The notes under the pieces: model-generated
Database searches by the model: none
Seen by the model: the letters and a program-made list of their open reading frames with translations, nothing else
What the model was told of the DNA's origin: nothing
Shown here: positions 1 to 11,927 of the stretch, piece by piece
Layout: every line of letters starts with the position of its first letter
Position numbering within the stretch: the first letter of the stretch is position 1
Program-made: the position numbers and the translations under genes
NCBI GenBank assembly: GCA_000697055.1
Contig: JNDT01002335.1
Coordinates: 124,001-188,000, forward strand
DNA: 64,000 nt
Reading direction: 5' to 3'
Source of the DNA: Saksenaea vasiformis B4078
Taxonomy: Eukaryota > Mucoromycota > Mucoromycetes > Mucorales > Saksenaeaceae

Positions 1-459
1 AAAGACACAGTTATACCGCAAGTCATGGAGATGGCGCGTAACGATAACTATCTCTACCGCATGACAACGCTATTTGCACTTACGGTAAAACAAAATAGCT
101 GACACTACCCATTGATTGACTTGCTGAATGTTCTCGATAGACAATGGCTGTTTCTCTTTCTTCCGACATTCTGAAGGACAATGTTCTTCCTACTGTGCTT
201 GCTCTCAAAGATGATCCTATTCCTAACGTCCGCTTCAATGTTGCAAAGTCGCTCGAAGTGTTGACACCCATACTCAGAAAGAATCCTGCTACAACGGCGC
301 TCATCTCTTCTCAGGTCACACCAGCTCTTCAGAAATTAGGCGGCGATGAAGACGTAGACGTAAAGTGGTTTGCAGAAAGGGCGTTGTTATCTGGTAAGTT
401 GCATAAATCCACCCTTTCTTGTTGTGTGTCCAATATTTATTTATACTCTAGTTCAATAA
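1..459 (+). CDS. PP2A scaffolding subunit A, C-terminal part (partial)
   Basis: This is the last part of the HEAT-repeat scaffold that joins the catalytic and B subunits of protein phosphatase 2A (PPP2R1A / yeast TPD3 family). Three exons are visible: 1-84, 141-393 and 452-459, joined by introns of 56 and 58 nt with GT/AG ends. The translation has family signatures such as NYLYRMTTLF, VRFNVAKSLE and EDVDVKWFAERALL, which belong to the last HEAT repeats. The tiny final exon gives a stop after two residues, so the protein ends in ALLSVQ, close to the usual end of the family. A later acceptor at 536-537 would give a slightly longer tail. The 5' part lies outside the window. Identity is strong; the last exon is inferred. 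Confidence 0.9.
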
Positions 460-2354
460 ATTCCTTGCTTAATTGCAATCCAATCGTTTCGTCTATGGGC
501 CGTAAATCCACGAGCCGCTGATGCTTGCGAAACGTAGTTGTCCTTATTAGATCGTAGCTTTATCCAAACCAGAACCTTTTTCTTCCTATTCTACATTTAC
601 CAGAACCAAGTTTGTACTGACTGTTCTAGCGATAAGAGAACATTTTGCAAACTAAACCAAGCGTGTCTGTCATCCAAACAAAAAAGCTTAAGCTATGTAA
701 GCGCATAGTTGCTCTTGTTTGCCGCATGTCCTATTTTGAGACTAGAGATAGAAAAGCTCAAACCACGATGTGCACTCTATCGGTTGCATTTCCTTGCATC
801 TGACTTGTAAAACCTGGCGCACGCTCCCAACACGTGCAAGATGATTTTAGGTGATTTATCTTTGGGCCAAGTTTGGAAACAGGCCTGGCATCTCGAAAGT
901 ATCATGGCAACCTGAGCTTCCGTAATGGTTTGAAACGACTAAATGCAGCAGAATTCAATGACATATGTCGGCTGTCAGGGCTTTTGGCACGGTTTGAGAC
1001 CTACTCTCAACGAAAGGGATTGATCTTCTTACGATTGCTGCATAAACTCCTGCGGAACAAATGAAACTGCTTGGATTCATGGATGGATAGCAATGGCTTT
1101 GCATACGGTGGCGTTTCAGTGATCTAATTAGATAAGGGTGCATCGACTGAAGAGAAGCATACTGAATAAAATGAAGAGAAAGCGGATATTGACCCTTTGT
1201 TTCAATAAAAAGTCTATCTATGAATTTTGCTCAATGATGATGAATTCGCTGGCCTGATATGAAATTGACGAAATGACTCAGGGTCAAGGCACGGTAAAGC
1301 TCAAACAAACAAAAAAAAATTCCCATGAAACTTCTACAAGAAGCGTGACTCATACTTACGCCGTACATTGTAGCAAAGCATACTTGTTAGAAGTCATACT
1401 GCTATTACATCACATAAAAGGCTACACTTGATACAAGACACCAGAAATTGTGTGATCACTTCGTGTCTTCGGAGTTGCCAGGAAATTTGTGCCTTGGCTT
1501 GTTCTGTGATGTATTCAATGTTATTGGCCAGCGCAAAAAGGCTTGTGCTTCACTTAAGTTTGCACAATCGGTGGGTTTGGCCCTTCCAAGTCGTGCTTTT
1601 ATTCTCAGAAAATATAAAAAGAAAACTGATCTCTATTCTATCCCTTTAATACCTTTCATGGCGAGCATGGTCTCTTTTCTCTTGCACAGGGTTGGGATAA
1701 TGTTGAAAAAATTGAAAACAGATAAGAAAAAAATCCATAAATCTAAAAATCGCTTCGTCATCCGGGGTTGGGAGCCTACATCCTCAGTCTTCGTTCAGGC
1801 AACTGGCCGATTTTCAATCGACGCAAAATTACGTACACAACAAATCATCCAATCACGTTTAATAACGTGAGTGTGGGGTGCAAGTTACTGAGGCCCCAAC
1901 GAGTGAATCTTCCCTTTTTTTCTTTTTTCTATGGAAACTTTGAATCTATGACTGACATAACCGAAATTCCACCAATGATGAACGGGTAAGAGGCAAATGA
2001 TCAGTAAGCAACGGGAAACAAGGGAAGCCAACAGACCATTGCAGAAGCAGCTCCGATGAACTGTTCTCCATTCTGTTTGAATCCGATATTGGTAAATCAT
2101 ACAGAAAAAGAAAAACAATAAAAAAGAAAAAAAAAGGCTGAGACTTTCTCTTTTTGAACGGAAAGAAGATAGGCCTCATGGCCTTGCCTACGATTTGGAC
2201 CTTAGTCCATTGGAAGGCAATGACGATAATCGAGAGATGAACGTCCAAAGAGAGACGGATAACGACAGCAAATACCATACTGTAACTGCATTTTTACATG
2301 GATAAAGTGATCCTCGACTCATATTGAATACAGCCATACATCATCACCGAGGAA
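460..2354. other. Intergenic, no supported gene
   Basis: About 1.9 kb between the PP2A subunit and the WD40 gene. Open frames here are short and show no family motif, no splice logic linking them and no repeat of note. The longest, at 1448-1870 on the plus strand, reads as a lysine-rich string without recognisable domains. The stretch is A/T-rich with small A and T runs. Confidence 0.5.
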
Positions 2355-4195
2355 ATGTATGCCCAAGGGATTGATATGGTATTACGAAAACAATCTCTAG
2401 TCCGTAAAGTTCTTTTCTGGAAACATAACCTAGTGTCTTTTTATTACAGCAAGGAATTGATTGGAGTCGACAACGATTCTCGAAACGGGAATACCAAGCT
2501 CAAAGGTCTTGTACAGATTCATTTCCACGATTTCAATGACCGACTGACAAAATCATGCAAATCATGCAGAATTCGGAGACACATGAGTTATCTCAGCTTG
2601 AAAGAAAAAGTGGGTGAGAAAACATTGCTGGACAGAATCAAGGTATATATGAAAGGAAAAAAAAGAAAGACGCTATTTCGTTAAAATGCAAAATGTCAGG
2701 AACAAAAAGTGCAACCGGTGACGGAAGACGAGAAATTCTATACCTTCAAGTTTGCGAAGCTGAGTGAGAGGTGTACATATAGACACTTTCAGTTACGGAA
2801 TTTGATTTGGGCGACAAGCAAGAATGATGTATATTACACAAGTAAGATATTTCAAAAAGAAAGAGAGAGAATGCGTGTACGTGTTCATACTGGCAGCGTA
2901 GGTGGGGATACAGTGAGACAGTGGTCACCACAGCTTCAAACCAGCCGAGAAGTTCTTAACGTATGCTGTGCAAACTCACCGCAAAGTCTTTCTATCCAAA
3001 TCAGCAGTATGGCATGCGCACATGACATCTTGTTGGTGGGTGGATATATGGGCGAATATGCTTGCAGGCGTGTAGATGATATAGAAGGACCAATTCACTA
3101 CGGTCTGACAACAGACCACACGAACGGCATTGCCAATCATATTGATATTGTATCAGGGCGCTCTGGAGGTAAAAGAAGAAAAGTGAGTAGGATGCGCGGT
3201 AGATCAGATAAACCCTATTAGGTATCAAGGGTATCATCTCCAGTAATGATCAGAAAGTGCGATATATGAATATGGACACAATGGGAATTGAAAGTACGCT
3301 ACTGTTTCCATTTGCTGTCAATGTAAGTAGCTAAACAAACGTGGCTACGGCGCATTTAAAACTTGACGTCTGCAACTTAGTGCTCTGCTTTGTCACCAGA
3401 CCGGCGTTTACTTTGTGTTGTCGGTGACGCCACGGAGACGCTTGTGGTCGACGCGTCAACAGGAGCCGGTAAAAGGTTGTCCAGATGCATTATTTGTACT
3501 TAGTACATCTCTTTAGTGATAACGCGAACGAATGAGCATATAGGTAACCTATTTTATTGGCAAAAACGCATAAGCGATGACCCGTATCGTTCTAGATTTT
3601 TCATTTGCCTGCTGTTGGAGCCCTGACGGAACCAAGTTTGCAACGGGAAATCAAGATAAGACAACCAGGTACATATACACGATCGTTGCAAGAAAAGCCT
3701 GGGTCCTTACCTGATATAGAATCTATGATATACGCTACCCATCAAAATCGCTGCGCGTTCTTGGCGCCAAAGCTGGAGCAATTCGTTCACTAAAATATTC
3801 CAATGATGGATCTTATCTAGCAGCTTCAGGTATTCGCGTCATACATGGTCGTTGAATGATTGACAGTTTGGATAGAACACATCGATTATATCCACGTTTA
3901 TGATGCTGTTAACTATGAGAAAAGTCAGGTGATCGACATGTTTGGCGAGATCTCAGGGATTTGTAAGCATGTACATGATGAACAACAAGTTTAATCAACG
4001 GTATATCTTTAGCATTCACGCCAGAAGACCAAGCTCTGTATATTGCAAATACAGAGGAACAAGTCGGGTAAGCAGAAGCTGACATGACCTTTGACAAGGA
4101 TAATCCACTAAATTTCCTGAATGATTAGTGGTATATTTGAATTTGATCGGACACGGGGAGATCTTGAGTTTGAATATAGTCCAGGATTTCTTTAA
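2355..4195 (+). CDS. WD40-repeat protein of an uncharacterised conserved fungal family
   Basis: A beta-propeller protein of unknown role spread over about a dozen small exons. Proposed exons are 2355-2378, 2450 to about 2510, an unresolved piece before 2699, then 2700-2841, 2902-3168, 3222-3322, 3381-3468, 3517-3543, 3596-3668, 3720-3829, 3867-3962, 4013-4067 and 4129-4195. From 2700 on these sum to an exact multiple of three. Visible WD-type blades include ALSPDRRLLCVVGD, CCWSPDGTKFATGNQD, the RIYDIR end of a blade, and YSNDGSYLAAS. The N-terminus carries the QGIDW signature that I recall from this family, and a long conserved stretch (HFQLRNLIWATSK) precedes the propeller. Length is roughly 380 residues. 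The intron at 3830-3866 would be only 37 nt. Exon edges between 2510 and 2700 are not settled. WD40 identity is firm; function is unknown. Confidence 0.82.
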
Positions 4196-4284
4196 AAAAG
4201 AAGAGAGAGATTTTCATTTTCCTCCTTCTTTCATCCAAATGTCTATTTATCCTTTTTCCTTTATCAAAAAAAATCTTGACAGCA

Positions 4285-5086
4285 TTAAAGTGGATTGGTG
4301 ACAGAAATCTCAAAAGTGCCATCTGGCAATAAAGTCACGTCGACATCAGTTAGGAATGATACAACCTTCGTTGCTCCAGCTTTCTTCAGTTGTGCAACCG
4401 AGTGGGTGGTGGTGCACCCGATTGACTGCATGCCAGCTGTGCAAGCGGCTAGTATTCCATGTGGCGAGTCCTCAAATACCAAGCATTCATGTGGCTCCAC
4501 ATTCAATTCCTTTGCGATCTTGAAGCAGCCTTCTGGATCTGGTTTTCCTCTCGAGACCTAGCAACATGTTAGGTGAAACAGAAAAGGAGGAGGGGAGCTT
4601 TGATTTTACCATATCGCCAGTAGCCATTGCTTCGGGAATTAACATTTTGCATTGTTCAAGCCGAGTTTCGGCCATGTGCTTATTTGCAGCAGTGAAAATG
4701 CCATAGCGTGAACTCGGGATTTTTTCCAGCAGCGCCCGCACACCTGGAAGAACAGAGAGCCCATCTGATTTTTTCGCCAACTCTCGTTCAAATGCTTCCG
4801 CCGCTTCAGCTGTCGCCTTATGAGGGACCCATTCTTCCATTGTTTCAATCGTTCGGCGCCCATGAGAAGTGGCCAGGATCTATCGACGTTGTTAAAAAGA
4901 AAAAAGAGAAAAAAAGGGTTTGATCTTGGGCAAAAGAGTACCACCGACCTTTTCGGCATCCAGTTCATGTTCTCGTGCAAAAGCGCGCCAATGACTTTCC
5001 ACAAGCGGAGTGGTATCAATCAAAGTACCGTCAAGATCAAAGATAAAGGCTCTCGCTCGTAATATTTGGACAGGTAGATGGCTCAT
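4285..5086 (-). CDS. HAD-superfamily sugar-phosphate phosphatase (DOG/GPP-like)
   Basis: A soluble HAD hydrolase that probably removes phosphate from a small sugar or glycerol phosphate, like the yeast DOG and GPP enzymes. Three exons (5086-4949, 4879-4610, 4557-4285) total 681 nt, giving 226 residues, the normal family length. Motif I is FDLDGTL near residue 15 with nucleophile and acid/base aspartates. A cap follows with SHGRRTIE. Motif II/III is represented by GIFTAANKHM and the lysine of GKPDPEG. Motif IV is FEDSPHGI. Start was chosen at MSHLP because the upstream in-frame ATG at 5161 adds a low-complexity phenylalanine-rich leader. It converges on the WD40 gene with 89 bp between the stops. 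Exact substrate cannot be told from sequence. Confidence 0.9.
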
Positions 5087-5888
5087 AAAGAATATAAAGA
5101 AAAAAAGAAAAGAAGATGGCTGCTTTTTGAGGCTATGTTTCTCTGACCCGCATTTTCCCACTTGCTATTTTTAATTCTCCTTGGTTAAACGTTTTGGCCG
5201 CGGTCCGATGGGTCTGAAACCCAGCACACGCAGGAAAATCGCTTCCGCGGTTTGGAAGCCTGGACCCTGAAAGAGATTTTGTCTATAGTTGGCGACACCA
5301 ATCGTCACGAACACATTCAGCTGGTGTCGTTATTATTGTTGCACAGCACCAACCATCTATGGGAAGCTTCGCCCGAGCAACCCTCTGTGAAAATAGAAAT
5401 AAAACTACTATTCGTTTGTGACCGACCGTCGCCGTCTTGTGATGCTTGTTCCCGTTATCATGATTACAATTAAAATACATGTCCATGACATTTATCCAGG
5501 AACCGGGATATGGCGGGATAAACCTTATTACTGAATGAATTTTCACGTTAGCCTTTTTCAAATTGTGCATTTGTAGAGAGCCCAAGTTTACGCTAACGAC
5601 GGATACTCTGACGGAAAGTTGATGCAAGTAATAACGCACGTTCAATCTTTCCTTAGCGCAAATTGAACCCGTGATGGACGCGGAATTTACTTAAAAGCAG
5701 TTTAAAAAGTAATTCAATAAACAATATACAAGTGCACAAAACCAGAAGTCCCCTCTGCCATCAAAGTTTGCAATGGTTACATCATTGCAAGTGAAATCAC
5801 GTAGAAATCGCGATCAAAGCGCTTACACATCATCTTCCAAGTTAATCAACGAGAAATCATGCATATATTTTTTTTCTTTTTCTTTTTT
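5087..5888. other. Intergenic between HAD phosphatase and PMT2, no gene seen
   Basis: About 800 bp holding the HAD promoter and the 3' side of PMT2. Open frames on both strands are short and lack motifs. A T-rich run at about 5867-5891 lies next to the PMT2 stop. Confidence 0.5.
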
Positions 5889-8636
5889 TTAGTCTGTCAA
5901 GTTCCAGCTTTTTAGCCATCGGCGACCTGCATAGGTGGTGACCGAACCTTCCATGCCGAAAGCAAGAGGTGCGAAGTATAAAAATACCACGGTCACCAAG
6001 GCATACATCGTACCAAACACTGTCCACTGGGTGGTTGGGGAGAGTCGAGAGGTAAAATGGTCAAGTAAAAACGGTACCATGAGGATGCTAAAGTAAAGGG
6101 CAGGAAAGTAGTGATGAAGATATGTCACACGACCCATAATGAAAAATGGAATATAATGAAGGAACCAGCCGAGGAATAAAGTCTGCCCAACATAGAAAAA
6201 ATGATCCCATTGGGCTGTGACAAAGTGCCGTTAGTAGTGAGAAACTTTACTGTTGCAGACTCACCATTTGACAGGTCAAATATTTTTCTTTGTGCGCGGA
6301 TGATATATGTCGCAGCGGTTACACCGAACATCAAAATGGATGCAAAAGAAGTCCACCATACGATGGGATTACCCAACAAGTAGAATTTGATCACTTCGTC
6401 AGCCCAACCACACATGCGCAACCCCACCGAGGCAAGTGGCCATTCGGATGGTAAGGAGGACAAAATATCTTCCTTATCTGGATCAGGGATCAGAGCATTG
6501 TTAGATGTCCACATAGCCACGTTCAAATGCCAAAAATCTTGCAAGAAATTAGATTTGTATGCATTCTTCGGCGCGGGTGGTACTACATTAAAAGATGGAC
6601 ATAAGCGCTTTTTCCAACATGCTCCCTCTATCTTACATTTGCTATTCCAGTGCTCTTCCACGTTCCACCATGTGTGAGGGTCTTCTGTACGGTTTCTCTT
6701 GTCACAGACTACTTCCACCTGCTTGAATCCCCACTGTGGGAGAACAACGTTATTGGCCATCAGAAGACATCCCAAAGTGGCATGACGCAAGCGGAAGCGC
6801 GTTGTTAGCGATCGAATGCGTTCTTTATCGTTATAGACAAGATCGTCGACAATCTCCACCACCCAGTTATCCTGCACGTCGCCAACACCATCGTCTCCAT
6901 AGGCGCTCACTTCCCACTGACCACTTGTAACTGGTGCATTGATGCGATGACTATGCAAATTACGGGAAGTGGGATCGTGATTAAGGCGAATAACGTCACC
7001 GTTTTTGACAAAACGAACACCAACTTCAGGTTCATACTCGCGGGGATCTGCCTCTCTTGGCGTCTTGACGATCCAATGGTTGTTATTGTCGTTCTTGTAA
7101 TGATAGCACGTCACCTGCTGCTGTTTTGATCCTTCTGGATACGTTTGGATGTGTGAATGCAGCAAACCGCCACCATAACCGTAGTTCTTCAACGTTAACT
7201 TTGAACCATAAGCGACCTCTACGGAACGTGTCACAACTTTCTATTTCAACGTGAAGCAATTTTACCAAGTGGGTTGTTCTGAAACGTGTTGTCGAGAAGA
7301 TTTGCTTGGAAGAGGGAGCTCATCTGGGCATCGCCAGGACCACTTCTATACAGAAGAGCGAAGTGGAGCACGAAACTGAGCATGTAGACGCTGATAGGAA
7401 TCACAATCAAGCATACAACACGGCCAACCCAATGCATTAGATACACTCTCTTTGGCATTCGGAGATCACCCAGCATATGCCATAAATCTTGGATGGTGTA
7501 GATACCCACCAGTGCAACAGCAAATAATCCCACCCATTTTACACTATTTATACATCATCCATATAAGCAACACTTTCCTTCCATCTACATGAGTCTACTT
7601 ACCTGGAAACACAACCCAAAGATAGGCCAGTCAGTGCAAGCCATAACCACCATTCGTCTGAAAATGGGCTGTAGCGAAAGAGGAGGATGGTAAGTGACAA
7701 CTCTCACATTTGTGGCTATCGTAAAACATACTCTCTACGAAGATTGTGAAAGACGGTAAGACAGTAAAGCGATGTACAAGTGAAGAACAGAAGCATGGAG
7801 TCGAGTAAAATGAATCGACTGATGCATAAATAGGCCGTATCTATCAAAGTATTAAGACATTGCGTACACTTTCATCCTTCACAGCGTACCCAGCAACACC
7901 ATTGTCGCAGCCAAGACACTTGCTTTTAATGACATTCCCAATTCGATGGACGTAAAATAAGCCAAAGGAACCATCATGGCTCCCCAGAAGGCATTGAAGA
8001 TACGCATCATAGAATAGTTCACTGAATCCGGATAGACAGCACCGGATTCGAACTCAAATGAACCATCATAGCCGGACAACCATCCAGATAGGCCGACTAG
8101 CATCTTACCAAGAGGCGGATGGACATCGAAATAGAAGTCATGTTTGAGGTAATGCGAACCAAACTGATGCAGAACGTCAGACGCTGCATTATGTACATTG
8201 CGGTATCCAATTTACCTTGCCAAAATGAGCCTAAGAATGGACGAGGCGCAGGATAAGTAATCCATATATAAAAAAAAAAAAGAGCAAAGACATACCTCAT
8301 CCCACACGACGATGTTGGACCATCCAATATTACGAAAACGCGTCCAGAAAGCAAGAAGAGTCAATACAACGGGTATGATCGTTTGGTGGTAAGGGTACAA
8401 GTAGGAAATGTACTGGAATTATCCCTGTTCATTTTCTTTCTTTTCATGTCTTTGTTTATCCTTTGCTTTACCTCGTTGGAGGAGTAGACTATTCGCTGTT
8501 GTGGTTTGTACACTTTCTCCTTCTCAGCGTAAGGATCGGCTACTGTTGCGGCCGGTTCATATGAATCCAACTGTATCCGTTCTGTTGTGGATGTTGACGA
8601 TTGTTGCGGCATATGCCGTCTTTTTAGATTGTCCAT
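5889..8636 (-). CDS. PMT2: Dolichyl-phosphate-mannose protein O-mannosyltransferase, PMT2 type
   Basis: An ER membrane enzyme that transfers mannose from dolichyl phosphate to Ser/Thr of secretory proteins, the first step of fungal O-mannosylation. The read-through is clear across several exons. A hydrophilic N-terminus is followed by a transmembrane segment and the loop-1 catalytic region with WDEAHFGKF and DVHPPLGK. The DE pair is the family hallmark. Multiple membrane spans follow (WVGLFAVALVGIY), then the lumenal MIR domain (LLHSHIQTYPEGS, NLHSHRINAPV) and a C-terminal membrane bundle (LHHYFPALYFSI). The LLHSH-plus-QQQVTCYHYK pattern favours the PMT2/POMT2 branch over PMT1 and PMT4. Estimated length is about 750 residues. 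Start MDNLKRR was chosen at 8636; an in-frame ATG at 8702 would add 22 residues. Confidence 0.92.
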
Positions 8637-9597
8637 GATGAACAAGCTCAGGACAGAAGCCGAGAGAAGCAACGACCCTTTCAACCAGTACGAATTTGGC
8701 ACAAAATCAAAGCCCGAAGAGTTAAATTGGGACTGTCATACCTTGTTTTCAAGAATGATCAACTCGATATGTACTGTAAAAATTGCCAACGGCACGAATA
8801 ATCCATGCTTTCATGTAAAATATCTGTGCTTGTTGATCATTAGTACGAGAAAGTGTCTTTGACTACGTATTACGTACAATAAATGATTCTTTAGCCATCA
8901 TGTGTCAAAGTCGCATACATATAAGAACTCCGATGCTCATCTATCGCCTCAATAGCGTACCTACTCAGTCTAAGGGAGCACGATTTTCTTTCCTGAATCA
9001 GGTCTTCTGGATAGCTTTGATCGTGGTGGCAAGCAGCGATCCATCTATCAATTAGATTATGCAATTGCTATTACCCGCAAAGATCGAAATGCCTCTCATT
9101 TTGCACAGAAGCTTTACGCTCTTTTTAAAATAAGAACATACGATATATGTATATGTGTTATGCAATTGGAGACAACTTAGCTATAATTAGTAACACCTGG
9201 AGCAAAACGTTTCCTAGCGAAAATTTACAGGGTTCAAAGGGTCAAACAAGTTTCATGAACCAATACAAGTCTGCCATTTCTCAGATCATGAATTATCTTA
9301 ACATAGACTCCATTGTCATATCAGTGTGCAACGCAGATCGTAAGCATTAGCAATTTATTTGACATACGTTGCCCGATACTGGGGCACTTTTTATCTGCAA
9401 TGTGGTTCATCCAGATTATTCGTTCTTTTTTCTAACGTATTGTATTCCCTGGCTGCAGAATCTAAAATGTGATAATGCGAAAAGTGTTCTTCACAGATCC
9501 CTTATTTAAAATGACTTGGGGAAGGAAAATGCGGTAATAAACATGAAACTACCAGACATACAGCTTGAATGTTGCGTTCAGTGGATGTAAAGTTGAT
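8637..9597. other. Intergenic, no supported gene
   Basis: About 960 bp containing the PMT2 promoter side and the region downstream of the TBC gene. One small plus-strand frame (9147-9350) has no recognisable motif and no splice partners, so no gene is called. Confidence 0.45.
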
Positions 9598-11348
9598 TTA
9601 GAGACGGGCTTGAGATCTGTATTGTGCTCGTAATGCCTCGGTTCTTCCGTGTTGTTTGTTTTTCTCAAAAAGCTTTTTCACCGCTTTGATAAACTTATTG
9701 TCGTCTGGCACCGCCATCGTCGAACCCAATATTTTCATGCAAGCCTCAAGATCCCCACGCAGCAACTGATCTATCAATAATGATTTGATTGCCGCTACAG
9801 AGAACACCTGTTCTTCTTTTTACCTTGGTGCATTCTTAGCAAGATCACTGATACAAAGTAGAAGACGTCGAATCCACATAGAAAATAAATATCCCAAATC
9901 CGGAGTAATGTATGATATCGAATAACGCCGCCTGTGAATAGCGTGATGTACCAGCGTGTCGCATAAACATCGCTACTTAATCCAATTTCCGTCTAATGGA
10001 AACGTTAAAAATTCCTTTCTATGATCACTGCTATTTAGCATTACCAAATGATGAGATAATTTCGGTAGATATCGTTCTACAAGAGAATCCTGAATATAAA
10101 AGCTTTCTATGAGTGCCGGAAATCCTGGAATAAACAATTGATGCAAGTTGTCGCGCCGAAACATGTGTACCAACACCAAAAATGCTTTCTACACAATGAT
10201 AAGCGATAGTCCTGAAAATGTCTACTACCTCTTCTTCACAGTACATCAGAAGCATTGCCGCAATATTTGTCATGCCTTGACAGTAACCCACATCCTCATC
10301 ATAATTTGCAAAAGCGCGAAGTACATTAAATAAAGCTCGTTGTCTAATATATATATAGAGAGAGAGAGAGAGAAAAGAGCCATGAGCGCTGGACGTGTAT
10401 ACGGCATCAATAAGAATATGCTACCCTGATCCATAGCGTTCGCGAAACATAATATGACCATGCATCGTCCTTGGTATATCGAGATCAATCTGCCGTTCAT
10501 GTGATGTGGTGCGAGTCAGCAGTTCCTATGTTCAGATCAACGATCAGCTATCCTGCTATCCAAGATGTTGCTTACTATGTAAGTTTTGCGAAGTTTATCA
10601 TCATCTGTGGCTTGCCGTAATCCATCAGTACACAAGTAGTACCTGTAGATTTGTTATATCCAAAGCCAAGTTCTTTTTTTTTCTTCCGAATGTTTATGCT
10701 TACCATGCATTTCTTCTCCAACAGTCAGGTATGCCTTTGTAAACTCGACTTGCAAACTTTTTGCACATAAAAGATTAGAAAAAATCCGAATAAAGCGTAA
10801 CATATCATTTGTTTACCTTGGGATGGTTTGAGAACGAATGTACATCTTCTTCGTGTAATACAATGTGTGTAGCCATATCAGCCCATTTTTCAGCTCTTGC
10901 TACCTCCTTCTGTCTTTGCCTAAGTAAATTCTAAGCATTCGATAGAATTAACAAACTTTTCTTTTTTACCAGTCATCTATTTCAGTCATTTCATCTTCCA
11001 AAAAACCATATCTGAAAGGGTTCCATAAATAACAAGCTTAAAATAACCGTACGATTTCTACCTGTCTGTCATAGCATACCATTTCTCCATTTCTGCATCG
11101 ACATCTGGTACTGCCTTTGAGACTTTCTCATATCGCCGTCGAATAGCCTGATCGCGTTGCCGTGCACGGGATAATAAGCCGTTTTCAAAAGTGCTTTCAG
11201 TTCTCGTCCGTGGCAAATCACTGTCATTGAGAGGATTGCACGAATGAATGGATGTCGTTGTTGTAATGGTAAATTCCGAATCGGAGCGCTTAGTGGCTTC
11301 TCTGGATGAATCGCTGTCTGGATCCTCTTGAGTGCGGTCAAGATCCAT
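9598..11348 (-). CDS. TBC-domain Rab GTPase-activating protein
   Basis: A RabGAP that would speed GTP hydrolysis on a Rab protein in vesicle traffic. Both catalytic finger motifs are present: the arginine finger IDLDIPRT (about 10470) and the glutamine finger GYCQGM (about 10285), separated as expected in the TBC fold. The N-terminal exon (from MDLDRTQ at 11348) is acidic and serine-rich, then RYGFLEDEMTEIDDW leads into the domain. The C-terminal part carries GFPALIESFYIQDSLVERYLP, typical of the second TBC half. A helical, lysine-rich tail ends at 9598. Several short introns interrupt the gene, one containing a (GA)n run near 10352-10374. Estimated 400-420 residues. The motifs resemble the RN-tre/TBC1D10-like group, but the Rab target cannot be inferred. 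Confidence 0.85.
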
Positions 11349-11927
11349 AATGCCTTTCTTTTTTCCTTTTCACTTTTTTTTTTAGGTAGTTCCACAGAGC
11401 TGTATGTGTCCAATCAAATGACCTTCAAATAACTCCAATTGATGCAGAAATCTTTTGTTTCGAAATACGAGAAAAAAAAACAGCTGTACTTTGAACAAAT
11501 AGGATACTATGTTTTGAGTCGCTTCCTCTGCTTCTTGCGAGTGTATACATCAAGAGAAAACAATGTTTGTGCCTATTGTTACACTGCTGAGTAAACGTTA
11601 AAAAGTATATGCTTATGGGAGTGCCACATTCATATTCATGCTCAATACAGCAAGATAAAGGTTAAATGCTAATAAAATGAAACAGAATTCAATATAACTA
11701 CTGCCGTCTATCCAACAAAAAGATCAAAACAGGTATTTTTTTCTATTATGCCTCCCTGGAATGAACCTGCATAACGCGAATTCATGCCAACAAGTGTTCT
11801 ACTTTGCCCTTGTGTAACTCGATCAGCTGCTGGCATTTCTGAATTATAACACCTCCCAAGTGAAGATAACAATAAAAAATGGGCATGTTTTGCGAACTTG
11901 TATTTATTTCTCGCATAATACTGCAAA
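11349..11927. other. Intergenic, no supported gene
   Basis: About 580 bp between the TBC gene start and the end of the KDSR gene. It is A/T-rich. A short minus-strand open frame (11708-11926) shows no family motif and is treated as chance. Confidence 0.45.

Noticed and set aside
1448..1870. 140-codon plus-strand frame in the first intergenic stretch
   Set aside because: Lysine-rich, with overlapping alternative frames and no recognised family.
5283..5645. Minus-strand 120-codon frame between the HAD and PMT2 genes
   Set aside because: No motif, no splice sites and no partner exon; composition is not convincing.
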